DNA of 64,000 nt from Elusimicrobiota bacterium. GTDB lineage: Bacteria > Elusimicrobiota > Elusimicrobia > 2-02-FULL-39-32. Below the pieces are notes generated by a model, which made no database searches, was not told where the DNA came from, and was given only the letters and a program-made list of their open reading frames with translations. This document shows, in pieces, positions 18,236 to 28,000 of the stretch; positions within the stretch are counted from its first letter, which is position 1, and every line of letters starts with the position of its first letter. The position numbers and the translations under genes were made by a program. The stretch covers positions 579,447-643,446 of the forward strand of contig JACPBF010000001.1 in NCBI GenBank assembly GCA_016180425.1, written 5' to 3'.

Positions 18236-19015
18236 ATGTTAAGTCAAACTGTTAAAAAAAATCTTTCTGTCACACTCATTCAAATCTGTCTTACCATCTG
18301 CATAATAACAAGAACTGCCTGGTCCACCCCTTCAACAACCTATTGGACACCCTGCGTCATAGACATCCAGGGTTATAAAGTTGGACATGTCACTTACGAC
18401 AACTATACAACTTTAACTAAAAAAGGGCTGACAAACGGCGGGTCCGCATTTGCCAATGATCTAGGTCTAACCGTTGGTATCCTGCCTTTTCAGAAATTTC
18501 AAATGGAGGTTGGGTTCGACTGGATGGAACCTACGGACTACCCTCTCTCATTTAATACAAAAGCAGGCGCTCCAGAAGGAGCTCTATTTAACGGCTCTCC
18601 AGCATTACAAATTGGAATCTTCAATGTTGGGACTGAAAAGGATGTGAGCGATCAGAATATTGGTTATATTGTTACGGGTCGTTCTCTACCAGCTAAATTG
18701 GGACGTGTGCATTTAAGCGCTTATCTTGGAAACAGCAAGGTTCTAAAGGATTCAAACGGCAATAAAGAAAATACCGGATTCATGGCTGCATACGACTATG
18801 GTTTCTGGTCCGCTCAATCGAATGATGGAGAATTCAATCGTATGGTGCTTGCAGCAGATTATGCTTCAGGCAAAAACGCTATTGGAGGCGGGGGAGTAGG
18901 TCTTTATTACTATTTCAGCAAAAACGTGGACCTGTTAGTAGGACCTGTTTGGTTTAACGACACCGCTGCCAACGGAGCTTGGAAATGGACTACTCAATTA
19001 GACATTAATTTCTAA
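18236..19015 (+). CDS. Predicted outer-membrane beta-barrel protein
   Basis: A 259-aa protein with an N-terminal signal peptide (hydrophobic to about residue 30, TAWS before the mature part). The rest is rich in Gly, Tyr, Phe and Asn in an alternating beta-strand pattern, and the C-terminus TQLDINF ends in Phe, as expected for BAM-inserted barrels. AGGAGG lies about 8 nt upstream of the ATG. No family name recognised; size suggests 8-12 strands. The leader with an intrinsic terminator suggests conditional expression. Confidence 0.65.
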   Translation: MLSQTVKKNLSVTLIQICLTICIITRTAWSTPSTTYWTPCVIDIQGYKVGHVTYDNYTTLTKKGLTNGGSAFANDLGLTVGILPFQKFQMEVGFDWMEPTDYPLSFNTKAGAPEGALFNGSPALQIGIFNVGTEKDVSDQNIGYIVTGRSLPAKLGRVHLSAYLGNSKVLKDSNGNKENTGFMAAYDYGFWSAQSNDGEFNRMVLAADYASGKNAIGGGGVGLYYYFSKNVDLLVGPVWFNDTAANGAWKWTTQLDINF

Positions 19016-19032
19016 TCTTAAAAATAGATATA

Positions 19033-19067
19033 AGCGCGTTAGCCTTCCTTCCTTGTGCTAACGCGCT
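19033..19067 (+). terminator. 11-bp stem-loop after the beta-barrel gene
   Basis: AGCGCGTTAGC and GCTAACGCGCT pair perfectly around a 13-nt loop, 18 nt after the stop at 19015. No T-run follows directly on the plus strand (AAAATCTATAG). It is likely a transcript 3' end or a Rho-assisted terminator. Confidence 0.6.
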
Positions 19068-19125
19068 AAAATCTATAGATAAAAAAATTTGACTTTTTTC
19101 TATTGCTTTTGATAGGATTTGCTCT

Positions 19126-19893
19126 GTGAGGCAAATGAAATCCTATCTTTCTTTTTCCTTTGTTCTTCTTACCCTTCTTTTTTATTCTCTAAATCTCTCT
19201 GCCTTTGAAGTAGAAACAGGCGTGGGCATATCCCAAATATCGCCGTCAGGCAATCTCTCATATAAAGGGATTGGTTTAGATGTAAAGAACGACTTAAAAT
19301 ATGATAAGGTAAGCAACTTCACAGGACGAATTAGATTAGACCTGCCGCTTTTTCTGCCCAATCTTTATATTGCCGCCACACCTTTAAAATTTGACGCTAC
19401 AGGATCTAAAACTGTGCCATTTCAATTTGGAAACTTAAGTTTTAGCGCAAATGTTCCTTTTACCTCCACTTTAAAGCTAGACCACTATGACTTAACTCTA
19501 TTTTATGGAATTCCATTTATAGAAACTGTTACGGATGAAAAACTACGGATAGATGTAGGGCTGAATGTACGGCTAATTGATTTTAAAGCAGAAATAAATC
19601 AAGCGCAAACCGGATTAAATGAGTCAAAAAGTTTAGCAGTGCCTGTTCCCATGGGATTCCTTGCCTTACAATTAAAACCCATTGAGAAATTGAGTGTAGG
19701 CGCTGAGATTAAAGCAATCGCTTACGGAAAAAGCCGTTATTATGACGCCAATGCTTTGGTTAAATATCGCATACTAAAATTTCTTTTTATCGGAGCTGGC
19801 TACAAAGTTCAAAATATCACTATGAATCAAAACGATGTTCATACTGAACTAGAATTTTCCGGACCTGCCGCAGAAGTAGGAATTATATTCTGA
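19126..19893 (+). CDS. Outer-membrane protein resembling the TIGR04219 family
   Basis: A 255-aa barrel-like protein. The signal peptide (FSFVLLTLLFYSLNLSAF) is followed by EVETGVGISQISPSGNLSYKG and LDVKNDLKYD, which match my memory of the TIGR04219 outer-membrane family. The C-terminus AEVGIIF ends in Phe. The frame opens at GTG 19126; an in-frame ATG at 19135 is an equally good start. A possible promoter (TTGACT 19088-19093, TAGGAT 19112-19117) would leave almost no leader. No ribosome-binding site is obvious. The exact role of the family is not known. Confidence 0.7.
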   Translation: MRQMKSYLSFSFVLLTLLFYSLNLSAFEVETGVGISQISPSGNLSYKGIGLDVKNDLKYDKVSNFTGRIRLDLPLFLPNLYIAATPLKFDATGSKTVPFQFGNLSFSANVPFTSTLKLDHYDLTLFYGIPFIETVTDEKLRIDVGLNVRLIDFKAEINQAQTGLNESKSLAVPVPMGFLALQLKPIEKLSVGAEIKAIAYGKSRYYDANALVKYRILKFLFIGAGYKVQNITMNQNDVHTELEFSGPAAEVGIIF

Positions 19894-19984
19894 TCTCACC
19901 ACTGGAAGTAGAATCCCTATTCTCAAAGGAAACAAAATCTATATTTCTCCTAAGCGGCATACAAAAAAAAGTAATCCCAAACTC

Positions 19985-20030
19985 TTGACAAAAACAGTAC
20001 TCTCATTTATAATGGTCACAAGGGTGACCA
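19985..20030 (+). promoter_or_regulatory. Consensus promoter with overlapping palindromic operator
   Basis: TTGACA (19985-19990) and TATAAT (20008-20013) are both perfect consensus with a 17-bp spacer. TGGTCAC (20013-20019) and GTGACCA (20024-20030) form a palindrome with 4-bp centre directly at the expected start site and over the ribosome-binding site of the antitoxin gene at 20035. This is the classical layout for toxin-antitoxin autorepression. Confidence 0.85.
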
Positions 20031-20034
20031 CATA

Positions 20035-20289
20035 ATGAGAATTGTTACTGTCCGCGAATTTAGAGATCATGCCACAAAAATGTTTCGAAGCCATGAAGCG
20101 ATCTTGGTCACCAAAAGAGGTCATGTTTCCGGGTTTTACTTTCCCAGTCCTGCCAAAACATTCCCTATTGATTTAAAACGCGAAGCTCTTAAACAGCTAG
20201 TGAGCAGTTTAAAATGGAAAAAAGCAAGTTCCAAAGAAGAAAAATCAGCTATCGGCCAGTTCCTTGTTACCAGAAAGAATCGCGGTTGA
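20035..20289 (+). CDS. Antitoxin, Phd/YefM type
   Basis: An 84-aa protein. The N-terminus MRIVTVREFRDHATKMF followed by EAILVTKRGHVSGFYFP is the Phd/YefM DNA-binding fold. The basic C-terminal tail would wrap the toxin. The PIN toxin gene overlaps its 3' end by 26 bp. The operator palindrome directly upstream is the probable site of autorepression by this protein or its complex with the toxin. Confidence 0.85.
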   Translation: MRIVTVREFRDHATKMFRSHEAILVTKRGHVSGFYFPSPAKTFPIDLKREALKQLVSSLKWKKASSKEEKSAIGQFLVTRKNRG

Positions 20290-20692
20290 CGCCACTGCTT
20301 TAATTTCTGCGGCAATAAAAGGCAGAGCTTTACATATATTTCTATCCGCCCCAATCAAAGAATTTTTAACTACTTCTTTCACTTTTGAGGAAGCCCGCAG
20401 TTACTTGCCAACTCTATGCGAAAAAATAAAACGAGTTCCCCTGATTGATTCAGAGCTTATTCTAAATACTCTCCCGTTAGTTATTCTGGAAAAAGAGCGC
20501 TATCATCAAAAACTAATAGAAGCGCACACCTTAATTGGCCGCAAAGATAAAAAAGATACTGATCTTCTAGCCTTAGCTTTGCAAGAAAATGTTCCTATCT
20601 GGAGTGAAGATTCAGATTTTAAAATAAATGAAGTAAAGCGGATCATTAAAACATTTACAACCGCGGAGCTCTTTCGAATTTGGGAAAGTTAA
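20264..20692 (+). CDS. Toxin, PIN-domain ribonuclease
   Basis: A 142-aa VapC-like PIN domain. The acidic metal-binding set is visible: D9 in AVDATALIS, E42/E43, D97 and D99 in KKDTDLLALAL, and D115/D117 in IWSEDSDF. PIN toxins cut RNA, commonly tRNA or rRNA; the target here is unknown. The start is TTG at 20264, inside the antitoxin gene, giving a 26-bp overlap and likely translational coupling. All catalytic positions look intact, so it is probably active. Confidence 0.88.
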   Translation: MLPERIAVDATALISAAIKGRALHIFLSAPIKEFLTTSFTFEEARSYLPTLCEKIKRVPLIDSELILNTLPLVILEKERYHQKLIEAHTLIGRKDKKDTDLLALALQENVPIWSEDSDFKINEVKRIIKTFTTAELFRIWES

Positions 20693-20734
20693 TTAGTTCA
20701 TGCTGATAAAGTGCTTTTATAACGAGGTTTTGGA
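20690..20734. repeat. Short intergenic repeat, copy 3 of 3
   Basis: Nearly the same 40 bp as at 3462-3506, directly after the PIN gene stop. In both copies a sequence close to CATG-ACTATTTA follows further downstream (near 3516 and 20917), so the element may be longer with a variable interior. Confidence 0.6.
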
Positions 20735-20930
20735 TTTTGAGACTTTTTGGGAAGTAGAAAGGGACGGTTAAGAACGCTTGAATCGGAGAATACATTTTGA
20801 TACGATTTTTGCATGATTATCAGCAAGCAAATCTGTTATTATCTGTATCGTATTGCTTTTCCTATCCCTTTAGTCTCGCCTGTCCCGAGTGAGATCGAGG
20901 GAGTTCTGATTTTCTCATGCACTATTTAGG

Positions 20931-21641
20931 TTGAATTCTAATTTTATGGAAAAGATCAAGAATCTAACGATTGAATCCCTGATAACTCAAGAACCTGCTT
21001 CCAGCGACCTTGAAATTCGGCAACTGATTTGCGAACTCTGCCAACTTTTTTACTTCAAAGGCTGGGCCAGCGGAACTGGCGGCGGGATATCAATCCGACA
21101 AGGAGAAAAAATCTACATGGCGCCAAGCGGGGTTCAAAAAGAGCAGCTTGATCCCAATGATATCTTTGTGCTGGATTTAGATGGAAATGTGCTGGAACAC
21201 CCTGGTTCCAATTTAAAATGCTCGGAATGTAAACCGCTTTTTATGCTTGCCTATCATTTGAGAAACGCAGGGGCTGTTCTCCACAGCCACTCTATTCATG
21301 CCATGACAGCCACATGGCTTTATAACAGCCATTTTAAAATTAGTAATCTTGAAATGCAGAAAGGAATTATTGGCGCTAATACATTTGACACAGTAGAAGT
21401 TCCCATTATTCCAAACATGGCAAAGGAATCTGAGCTGACAGATTCTTTAAGGCAGGCAATTTTAGACAATCCAAAAACGCATGCGGTTCTAGTGCGCGGT
21501 CATGGAGTGTATGTCTGGGGAAAGGATTGGATTCAAGCAAAAACTCAGGCTGAATGTTACGATTATCTTTTTGAAGCAGCAATAAAATTAAAACATCTGG
21601 GAATAGACCCTCTTACATTAAAGGAAGATTCTATCCAATGA
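20931..21641 (+). CDS. mtnB: Methylthioribulose-1-phosphate dehydratase
   Basis: A 236-aa class II aldolase-fold zinc enzyme of methionine salvage that dehydrates methylthioribulose-1-phosphate. GWASGTGGGISIRQG and IYMAPSGVQKEQL are diagnostic. Zinc ligands are H118 and H120 (LHSHSIHA) and H191 (RGHGVYVWG). The frame opens at TTG 20931; an in-frame ATG at 20946 may be the true start, and neither has a well-placed ribosome-binding site. Its stop overlaps the mtnD start (ATGA), so the pair is coupled. Confidence 0.92.
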   Translation: MNSNFMEKIKNLTIESLITQEPASSDLEIRQLICELCQLFYFKGWASGTGGGISIRQGEKIYMAPSGVQKEQLDPNDIFVLDLDGNVLEHPGSNLKCSECKPLFMLAYHLRNAGAVLHSHSIHAMTATWLYNSHFKISNLEMQKGIIGANTFDTVEVPIIPNMAKESELTDSLRQAILDNPKTHAVLVRGHGVYVWGKDWIQAKTQAECYDYLFEAAIKLKHLGIDPLTLKEDSIQ

Positions 21642-22090
21642 AAGCAACTTGGTTAGATTCTGGCCTTGAAATTTTTGCAGATAAACTAATGGAAGAAGGG
21701 ATTTATTACCAAAAAATTTCTACAGAAAACTTCCAGCCCTCTTTAGACAAAATTAAAAAAAGTTGGGGATATAGCGCTCAAGATATTGTAGAACTTTATC
21801 CTGCTATGCCCAATTTAGATGCCATCTGCGCAAAGTTTGATAAGGAGCATACCCATACAGACGATGAGGTTAGGTTTGTCTTAAATGGAGAGGGATATTT
21901 TGATATCCGCTCTAAAAAAGATCAATGGATGCATCTCCTTGTAGAAAAAGGAGATTTTATTTTAGTGCCGGCAAATAGAAACCATCTTTTTTATCTTACC
22001 CCCATAAGAACAATCCAATGCGCGCGGCTTTTTAAAGAAAACCCAAGTTGGACTCCAATCTATAGAGAAAAAGTTCTAACCATTCCTTGA
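21638..22090 (+). CDS. mtnD: Acireductone dioxygenase
   Basis: A 150-aa cupin enzyme of methionine salvage. It oxidises acireductone to the methionine 2-oxo precursor and formate (Fe form). The metal ligands are visible: H71 and H73 and E77 in EHTHTDDEVRF, and H116 in ANRNHLFYL. It is somewhat shorter than the ~180-aa enzymes of many bacteria, with the difference at the ends. It overlaps mtnB by 4 bp. The enolase/phosphatase step (mtnC or mtnW/mtnX) is not in the window. Confidence 0.92.
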   Translation: MKATWLDSGLEIFADKLMEEGIYYQKISTENFQPSLDKIKKSWGYSAQDIVELYPAMPNLDAICAKFDKEHTHTDDEVRFVLNGEGYFDIRSKKDQWMHLLVEKGDFILVPANRNHLFYLTPIRTIQCARLFKENPSWTPIYREKVLTIP

Positions 22091-22190
22091 AGGGACTAAA
22101 ACACAAAATGCCGATTCTACTCTCGCTCTCGATTTTACGACACTCTTTAAAAAAAATTCATTTTATTTTTTGAATCCAAATCCATAAATT

Positions 22191-23651
22191 ATGAAAATCT
22201 CAATTGCAACCACAATCCCTAGAGAAAAAACTCTGATTCTTTTTGCCTTGGAAAACGAAACTTTTGGAATCCAAGATAAAAAATTAATTGAAGAAGCAAA
22301 AGAACAGGGTTTTAAAGGCAAAGAAAACACAACCGCTCTTCTATTTCCAAAAAACGAATCTCCTGCGAAAAAAATTATTCTTACCGGGCTGGGAAAAGAG
22401 AAAACCTTAACTGAAGAAAAATTAAGACGAGCCAGCGCTTGCGCTTTAAGAAAAGCTCACAGCATATCTTCTGAAGAAATTTCTCTTTTTTTACCTCAAA
22501 TTCTGAATAGTCCTTACAAAGAATCTTATGTAATTTTAGAGGGAGCCCTGCTGGCAAACTATAAATTCGACAAATATCTAAGCAAACAAGATGGCGCCAA
22601 AAAAATCCAAGGTTGTACTGTGATTGGTCAAGAAAAATTTGAGGCAGATACAAAAAAAGGAATAGAACTTGCCCAAACCCTATCTGAAACAGCTTGTTTT
22701 GTGAGAGATTTAGTGAATGAACCTCCCAGTTCCATGACCCCAACCCAGTTTGCAAAAATTGCTAAAGAAGTGGAAAAAAATGGAAAATCTTCTGGAATTA
22801 GATTAAAAATTTTTGAAAAAAAAGAGATTGAAAAAATGGGGATGGGCGCTCTTTTAGGGGTTAATCGAGGAAGCGCTGAGCCTCCCGTATTTTTGCACTT
22901 TCATTACAAACCTCTAAAAGCCTCTAAATCCATTGCCTTTGTAGGCAAAGGCATTACCTTTGATTCAGGCGGCCTTTCTTTAAAAACCGCAGAAGGGATG
23001 GAAACCATGAAGATGGACATGGCTGGAGCAGCAACGATTTTAGGAATTTTTAAAGCCATTCCCAGAATAAAACCTATGGTTGAGCTGCATGGAATTATGG
23101 CTTTAACGGAAAACATGCCTGGAGGCAGAGCTTGCAAACCCGGGGATGTATTAAAAGCGATGAATGGAAAAACCATTGAAGTTTTAAATACAGACGCTGA
23201 GGGCAGATTAATTTTAGCAGATGCTCTTTCTTACGCGGTAAAACAAAACCCAGATGCGATTATTGATTTAGCCACTTTAACCATGGCTGTGGTCATAGGT
23301 TTGGGAGCTCTTGTGGCAGGAGTCATGGGCAATAATGAAGAACTGCTTCATTCCATTAAAAAAGCGAGTTTAGAAAGCAGTGAAAAATTTTGGCCTCTTC
23401 CCTTAGAAAAAGACTATCGCGAAGGCTTAAATTCCACAGTCGCTGATATTAAGAACATCTCTTCTACCCGCAGAGAAGGCGGCTCAATTGTGGGAGGCCT
23501 TTTCTTGCAAGAATTTGTGGGAGATAAACCTTGGGTGCATTTAGATATTGCCGGCCCTGCCTGGAGCGCCAAAGAATCCCACTACCTTTCCCCCGGCGGC
23601 ACAGGGTTCCCTACCCGCACTCTTTTACACTACCTATTAAGTTTTAATTAA
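22191..23651 (+). CDS. pepA: Leucyl aminopeptidase (M17)
   Basis: A 486-aa cytosolic dizinc/dimanganese aminopeptidase. The catalytic C-terminal half has GKGITFDSGGLSLK, KMDMAGAATILG and the M17 signature NTDAEGRLILADAL. The N-terminal half is the less conserved regulatory domain. Length is typical. It stands alone, 100 bp after mtnD. Its TAA stop overlaps the stop of the convergent ATPase gene at 23648. Confidence 0.95.
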   Translation: MKISIATTIPREKTLILFALENETFGIQDKKLIEEAKEQGFKGKENTTALLFPKNESPAKKIILTGLGKEKTLTEEKLRRASACALRKAHSISSEEISLFLPQILNSPYKESYVILEGALLANYKFDKYLSKQDGAKKIQGCTVIGQEKFEADTKKGIELAQTLSETACFVRDLVNEPPSSMTPTQFAKIAKEVEKNGKSSGIRLKIFEKKEIEKMGMGALLGVNRGSAEPPVFLHFHYKPLKASKSIAFVGKGITFDSGGLSLKTAEGMETMKMDMAGAATILGIFKAIPRIKPMVELHGIMALTENMPGGRACKPGDVLKAMNGKTIEVLNTDAEGRLILADALSYAVKQNPDAIIDLATLTMAVVIGLGALVAGVMGNNEELLHSIKKASLESSEKFWPLPLEKDYREGLNSTVADIKNISSTRREGGSIVGGLFLQEFVGDKPWVHLDIAGPAWSAKESHYLSPGGTGFPTRTLLHYLLSFN

Positions 23652-24799
23652 GCCCATATTTTGGCTCTTTTTGATATAAATTTTTTTAATCCAATAGCCT
23701 TGACATGAGGCGCGAGCGGGAATTCATCTATCCCGGGAAAAATAACGATAAGTTCAGACAGTTTGATATCTTTTAAAGCAATCTGCATTGATCGCGTTAA
23801 ATGAGGCGAGCTTGTGCGTTTAAACTCGAATCCAATCCTGCGATTTTCTCGAGAGATCAGTAAATCCAGTTCAGCTTGATTGTGAGTGGCCCAAAAAAAA
23901 ATTTCTTCATTGCGAGCCTGAGTGCTGCGAATCACTTCTTCCAAGGCAAATCCTTCCCATGAGGAACCTACTTTGGGATGGAACTTTAACGCGCGTTCAT
24001 CCGCTGTTTCCAAGAAAGTATGCAAAATTCCTGAATCTCGGAAATAAATTTTAGGAGACTTAACCAGTCGTTTGCCCATATTTTCTACCCAAGGATTGAG
24101 TTGCCGGATCATAAATGTCCCGCATAAAATATCTAAATAATGCCTCACGGTTGTATGCGCTAAACCCAATGATTGTCCTATTTCAGAGGCATTAAAAATT
24201 TGGCCGTGGTAGTGAGCCAGCATGGTCCAAAAACGCCTAAGAAGGCGGAAAGGGATTCTAAACCCTAACGCGGGGATATCCCTTTCTAAAAAAGTAGAAA
24301 CATACTCCATGCGCCAAGCAGCGCTGACATTGCTACTGGAAGCCAAAAATGAGCGTGGAAAACCACCTCGTACCCAAAGTTTCTCTATATTTTTTTCTCC
24401 CAATTCCTGACAAGAAAATGGAGTGAGTTCAAGATAAGAGATACGTCCGGCCAATGTTTCAGAACTTTGCCGTATTAAATCTCGGGAAGCGCTTCCAAGG
24501 ATTAAAAATCGCGATTTGCGGCCCGGCCGATCCACCAAAACCCGCAGTGTCTTAAAAAGATCCGGAGCTCTCTGAATTTCATCAATGACCACCAGTCCTT
24601 TCAAAGATTCGAGCGTAAGAAAAGGATCGTCCAACTTGACGAGATCGCGTTCGTCTTCAAGGTCAAAATAAATTGCGCGCGAATCTCCAAACTGATGAGC
24701 AAGAGTTGTTTTTCCACACTGTCTTGGACCCAAGATAGCCACAACGGGCGTCACGCGAAAAGCATGTTCTATTCTTTGGATAAAGCCTAGGCGTTTCAT
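23648..24799 (-). CDS. AAA ATPase of the AAA_14/DUF4143 family, second copy
   Basis: 383 aa, the same length and layout as the protein at 403-1554. Walker A GPRQCGKTT is at 24-32, Walker B LVVIDEI at 69-75, followed by FLILGSASRDLIRQ. The C-terminal NQAELDLLI...IGFEFKR again resembles a restriction-nuclease core. Sequence divergence between the two is large, so they are not a recent duplication. It is convergent with pepA, ending on the palindromic TTAA that also holds the pepA stop. It is divergent from the giant gene, sharing the 250-bp region upstream of it. Confidence 0.85.
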   Translation of the reverse strand: MKRLGFIQRIEHAFRVTPVVAILGPRQCGKTTLAHQFGDSRAIYFDLEDERDLVKLDDPFLTLESLKGLVVIDEIQRAPDLFKTLRVLVDRPGRKSRFLILGSASRDLIRQSSETLAGRISYLELTPFSCQELGEKNIEKLWVRGGFPRSFLASSSNVSAAWRMEYVSTFLERDIPALGFRIPFRLLRRFWTMLAHYHGQIFNASEIGQSLGLAHTTVRHYLDILCGTFMIRQLNPWVENMGKRLVKSPKIYFRDSGILHTFLETADERALKFHPKVGSSWEGFALEEVIRSTQARNEEIFFWATHNQAELDLLISRENRRIGFEFKRTSSPHLTRSMQIALKDIKLSELIVIFPGIDEFPLAPHVKAIGLKKFISKRAKIWA

Positions 24800-25050
24800 A
24801 GTTTTTTCTTATAAAATATTAAGGTACAACCATTTCCTCGCTGTCCCTTCCTCTTAAAAATTTCATTGTAGGGACTGCACCTTCCAATGAAAAACTTCTT
24901 AAAGGAAAGGTGCTGAAGCTCGGTCATGGTTAAATTCTACCATGAAATTTGAGTTATTTCAACACAGTTTTCATGAAATGAAACTTTACAAAAGTGTTAC
25001 AAAAAATTTACAAAAAGTTTAAGATTTGTTTGACGGCAAATTGATATAGT
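24800..25050. promoter_or_regulatory. Divergent upstream region of the giant gene, with stem-loops
   Basis: No gene is seen. Two overlapping, mutually exclusive hairpins are possible: TTTCATTG/CAATGAAA (24861-24892) and GCACCTT/AAGGTGC (24877-24913). A third, TCATGGT/ACCATGA with an 8-nt loop, is at 24924-24945. TATAGT at 25045-25050 could be a -10 box but no matching -35 lies 17 bp upstream. The true promoter of the giant gene is not established. Confidence 0.4.
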
Positions 25051-28000
25051 TTGGGCTTAATGCATACGCGCGTGTACTTAACCCGAATAATTCACTTGGT
25101 TGTGAGAATCGAGACGAAAAAGATAGTCATTTTTTCGAAACAAAAAAGCGAGAGAATAGTTAGAACTATTCGCGAACTTTTTTGTGAAGAAAAAATGGCT
25201 AGATTTTTCGTCGAATTCCACAATCCAAGTGAATTATTCGGGTTAAATTTTGCCCTTACTATTTTAAAAAAAATAGGGATTAAAGCATGGTTTATCCAGC
25301 TCTTAATCCTAACTTTTCTTTTTTCTGTCATCGCTCCTCCTTTTGCCGAGGCCAGTCTTTATGGTGAAAGGAATCGAACCATTTGGCAAGAACGCAAAGC
25401 CTCTTTAGAAAAAATAAAGGAAGCTCAACTTAAAAGTTTAAATAAAAATAAGCCCGAAGATATTCTCCTAGCGCAAATCCCAGCAAACTTTAATTCTTTA
25501 CCTTCACCGCAACAAAAGTTCTCCTCCTCTCTTATCCAATCTTTAGAGCAAGAACTTCCCAAAGAGTCGTTACAACCGCTAGCAACTCTGCTTCAATCTG
25601 TGCCTTCTCAATATGGAACCATTCGTAAAATCCAGATTCCAAAAAATAAAAAGATCGCAAAAACTGTTCTCTATATTCAAGATGTGCATTTAAACCCAGA
25701 AGTTCAAACCAATATAAGTAAAACCATACAATCGCTTATTGACTCTAAAAAAATAAATCTTATTGCCTTAGAAGGCGCTTTTGACAAACTTGATCTAACC
25801 CGTTTTCGCGCTTCTCCTTATCTGGAAGCTATCCAAAAAACAGCAGATTATCTTTTTAAGCAAAAAAAAATCTCAGGCGCAATCCATACAGCTCTTACCA
25901 GCCAAGAGGATATTCCACCTATGGTAGGGATAGATGACCCTGACCATTACTGGGCGCATGTAAATTCTTACAAACAATCTGTTGGACTTGTTGCCCAATA
26001 TAAAAAAGAGTTAGCAGATTTAAAATTAAAAATAAATCAGGAAAAAGAGAAAGTATGGAACCAAAAATTAAAGAATTTTGATCAGCAAGTAGAGCTCTAT
26101 CAAAAAGGAACCATAAAGCTAGGAGATTATCTCTCTTTACTTAGCAGACAAAGCTCTCAGAATGCCCCATCCATTCAAAATTTCCTGAAGGCTTTAAGGT
26201 TAGAAAATAGTTTAGACTTTACCCAAGTAACAAAGGAAAGAGAATTTTTAGTAAAAAATTTAGTTCCGCTTTTAACCAAAGAGCAAATCCAAGAGTTCAT
26301 GCAGCAGACTCTTCATTATCGCACAGGAGAGACAGGGCATTCAGACTATTACCAATATCTTAAAAATCTTTGTTTGAACCATGGAATTAAACTCTCCCAA
26401 TATCCTGCGCTCGCAGAATATCTTCGTTATAGTTTGCTCTCTGATTCTATTCAGTCTGAAAATCTTTTTGTTGAGATCAAAGAGTTAGAAAAAAGGAATT
26501 ATGATTCCTTAACTAAAAGTGATGAGGAAAAAAGATTAGTAAGAGAGTCTAAGAGACTTTATCTTACAGAAAAACTCCTAAATTTTACCCTAACCAAGGA
26601 GGAGTGGGAAGATTATGAAGAACTTAAATCTATCTCTGCCAACCCCATCATCCCAGTTTCATCCTCTCTCACCTCTTTTGAATCGTTTTACAAAGAAGGT
26701 CTTGCTAGGGACCAACTCATGGCAGAAAATCTAATCTATACGCTACAAAATGATAGTCCTCATTCACAAAAGGTGCGGCATCCAACAAAAGATGCTCAGC
26801 AATTATCTTCCAAGCGCCAGCCTCTGCAATCCCTTAGCGTATTAGTCACTGGCGGGTTTCACTCTACAGGGATCATTCAGCGCCTGAATAAAGCTGGTTT
26901 TACAGTGATCACATTTACTCCTAAACTTACCCAAGTTGATATGGAAAATGGCGCTGCTTATTTGAGTGTGTTCACTCAAGAAAAAACCCCTCTGGAAAAA
27001 CTTTTCTCTGGAGAAAAACTTTCAGTGCCTCCTCCCACGTATCCTAAAAAGGTTCTGCCGCCTCTTATAGCTGCGATTGCGGTTGGATTTCTGTTGATCG
27101 TATCTCCTCAAATGACATCCGCAGCTCAAGCGAACAGCGCGTTTTATTCCTTTCTATGCCCAGAAGGAGCGCAAGGAACAAAAATTGAGCAGGTTAAACG
27201 GATTCCTCCAAATAAATCTGAACAGTTGTTTAAAAAGAGTGAGGGATCTGTAAAGCTCACCACGATCATAGATGAGAATAAAATGATCACAAATGCTGAA
27301 GAAAAAATAATTAAAAATGCTAAAGAAGATTGGTTAAAACAATTTTTACTGCAAATAAGAAGGTGGGCAAATAAACAGTTAGAAAAACTTTCAACAGTTT
27401 ATAAAGCAACATTAATAAAAACAGCAGGGATTGTTAAGAAGGGGGTGATTGTTTTTTCTTCTTTTTCTGGTACATTTCCCATTCAAAAAGAGCAAGTGTT
27501 CCCAAAGCAAATGCCAACAAAATCCACAAAGTTATCATATCACTTTTCCTCCTTTCCATTATTAGGACATACAGCCATGCCTGTGATAAAAAAAATTACC
27601 CCAACAATGATTGTAAAAAATTTGATCCATATATACAACGTTACAAAGACATCACTCATTACACTAGCCGACATTAAGATAATTCCTAAATTTCCAAAGT
27701 TGGAAGAGATATATCGGCGTTTTGAATCACTAAATGTCAAAGAATGGCAAGGCACCACTCGCAGACCTTTGGTCCTCGTCAGATGGATTCTTAAGGTACA
27801 TAAGTTTGTCATAGCGCATCCAGTCATGATTGGCTTATTGATCTTAAGTGTCCAATGGATCATTCAGAGTTTGGGCGGAGATAAAGAGACGATTCATCTG
27901 GCGGGACTGGCAATTCCCTTTGCCGGTGGTATCCTGCTGCAACCAAGAGGGAATAACCATTTATTCTCTGTGAAGGATTGGGATGAAGAAAAAAAAGCTG

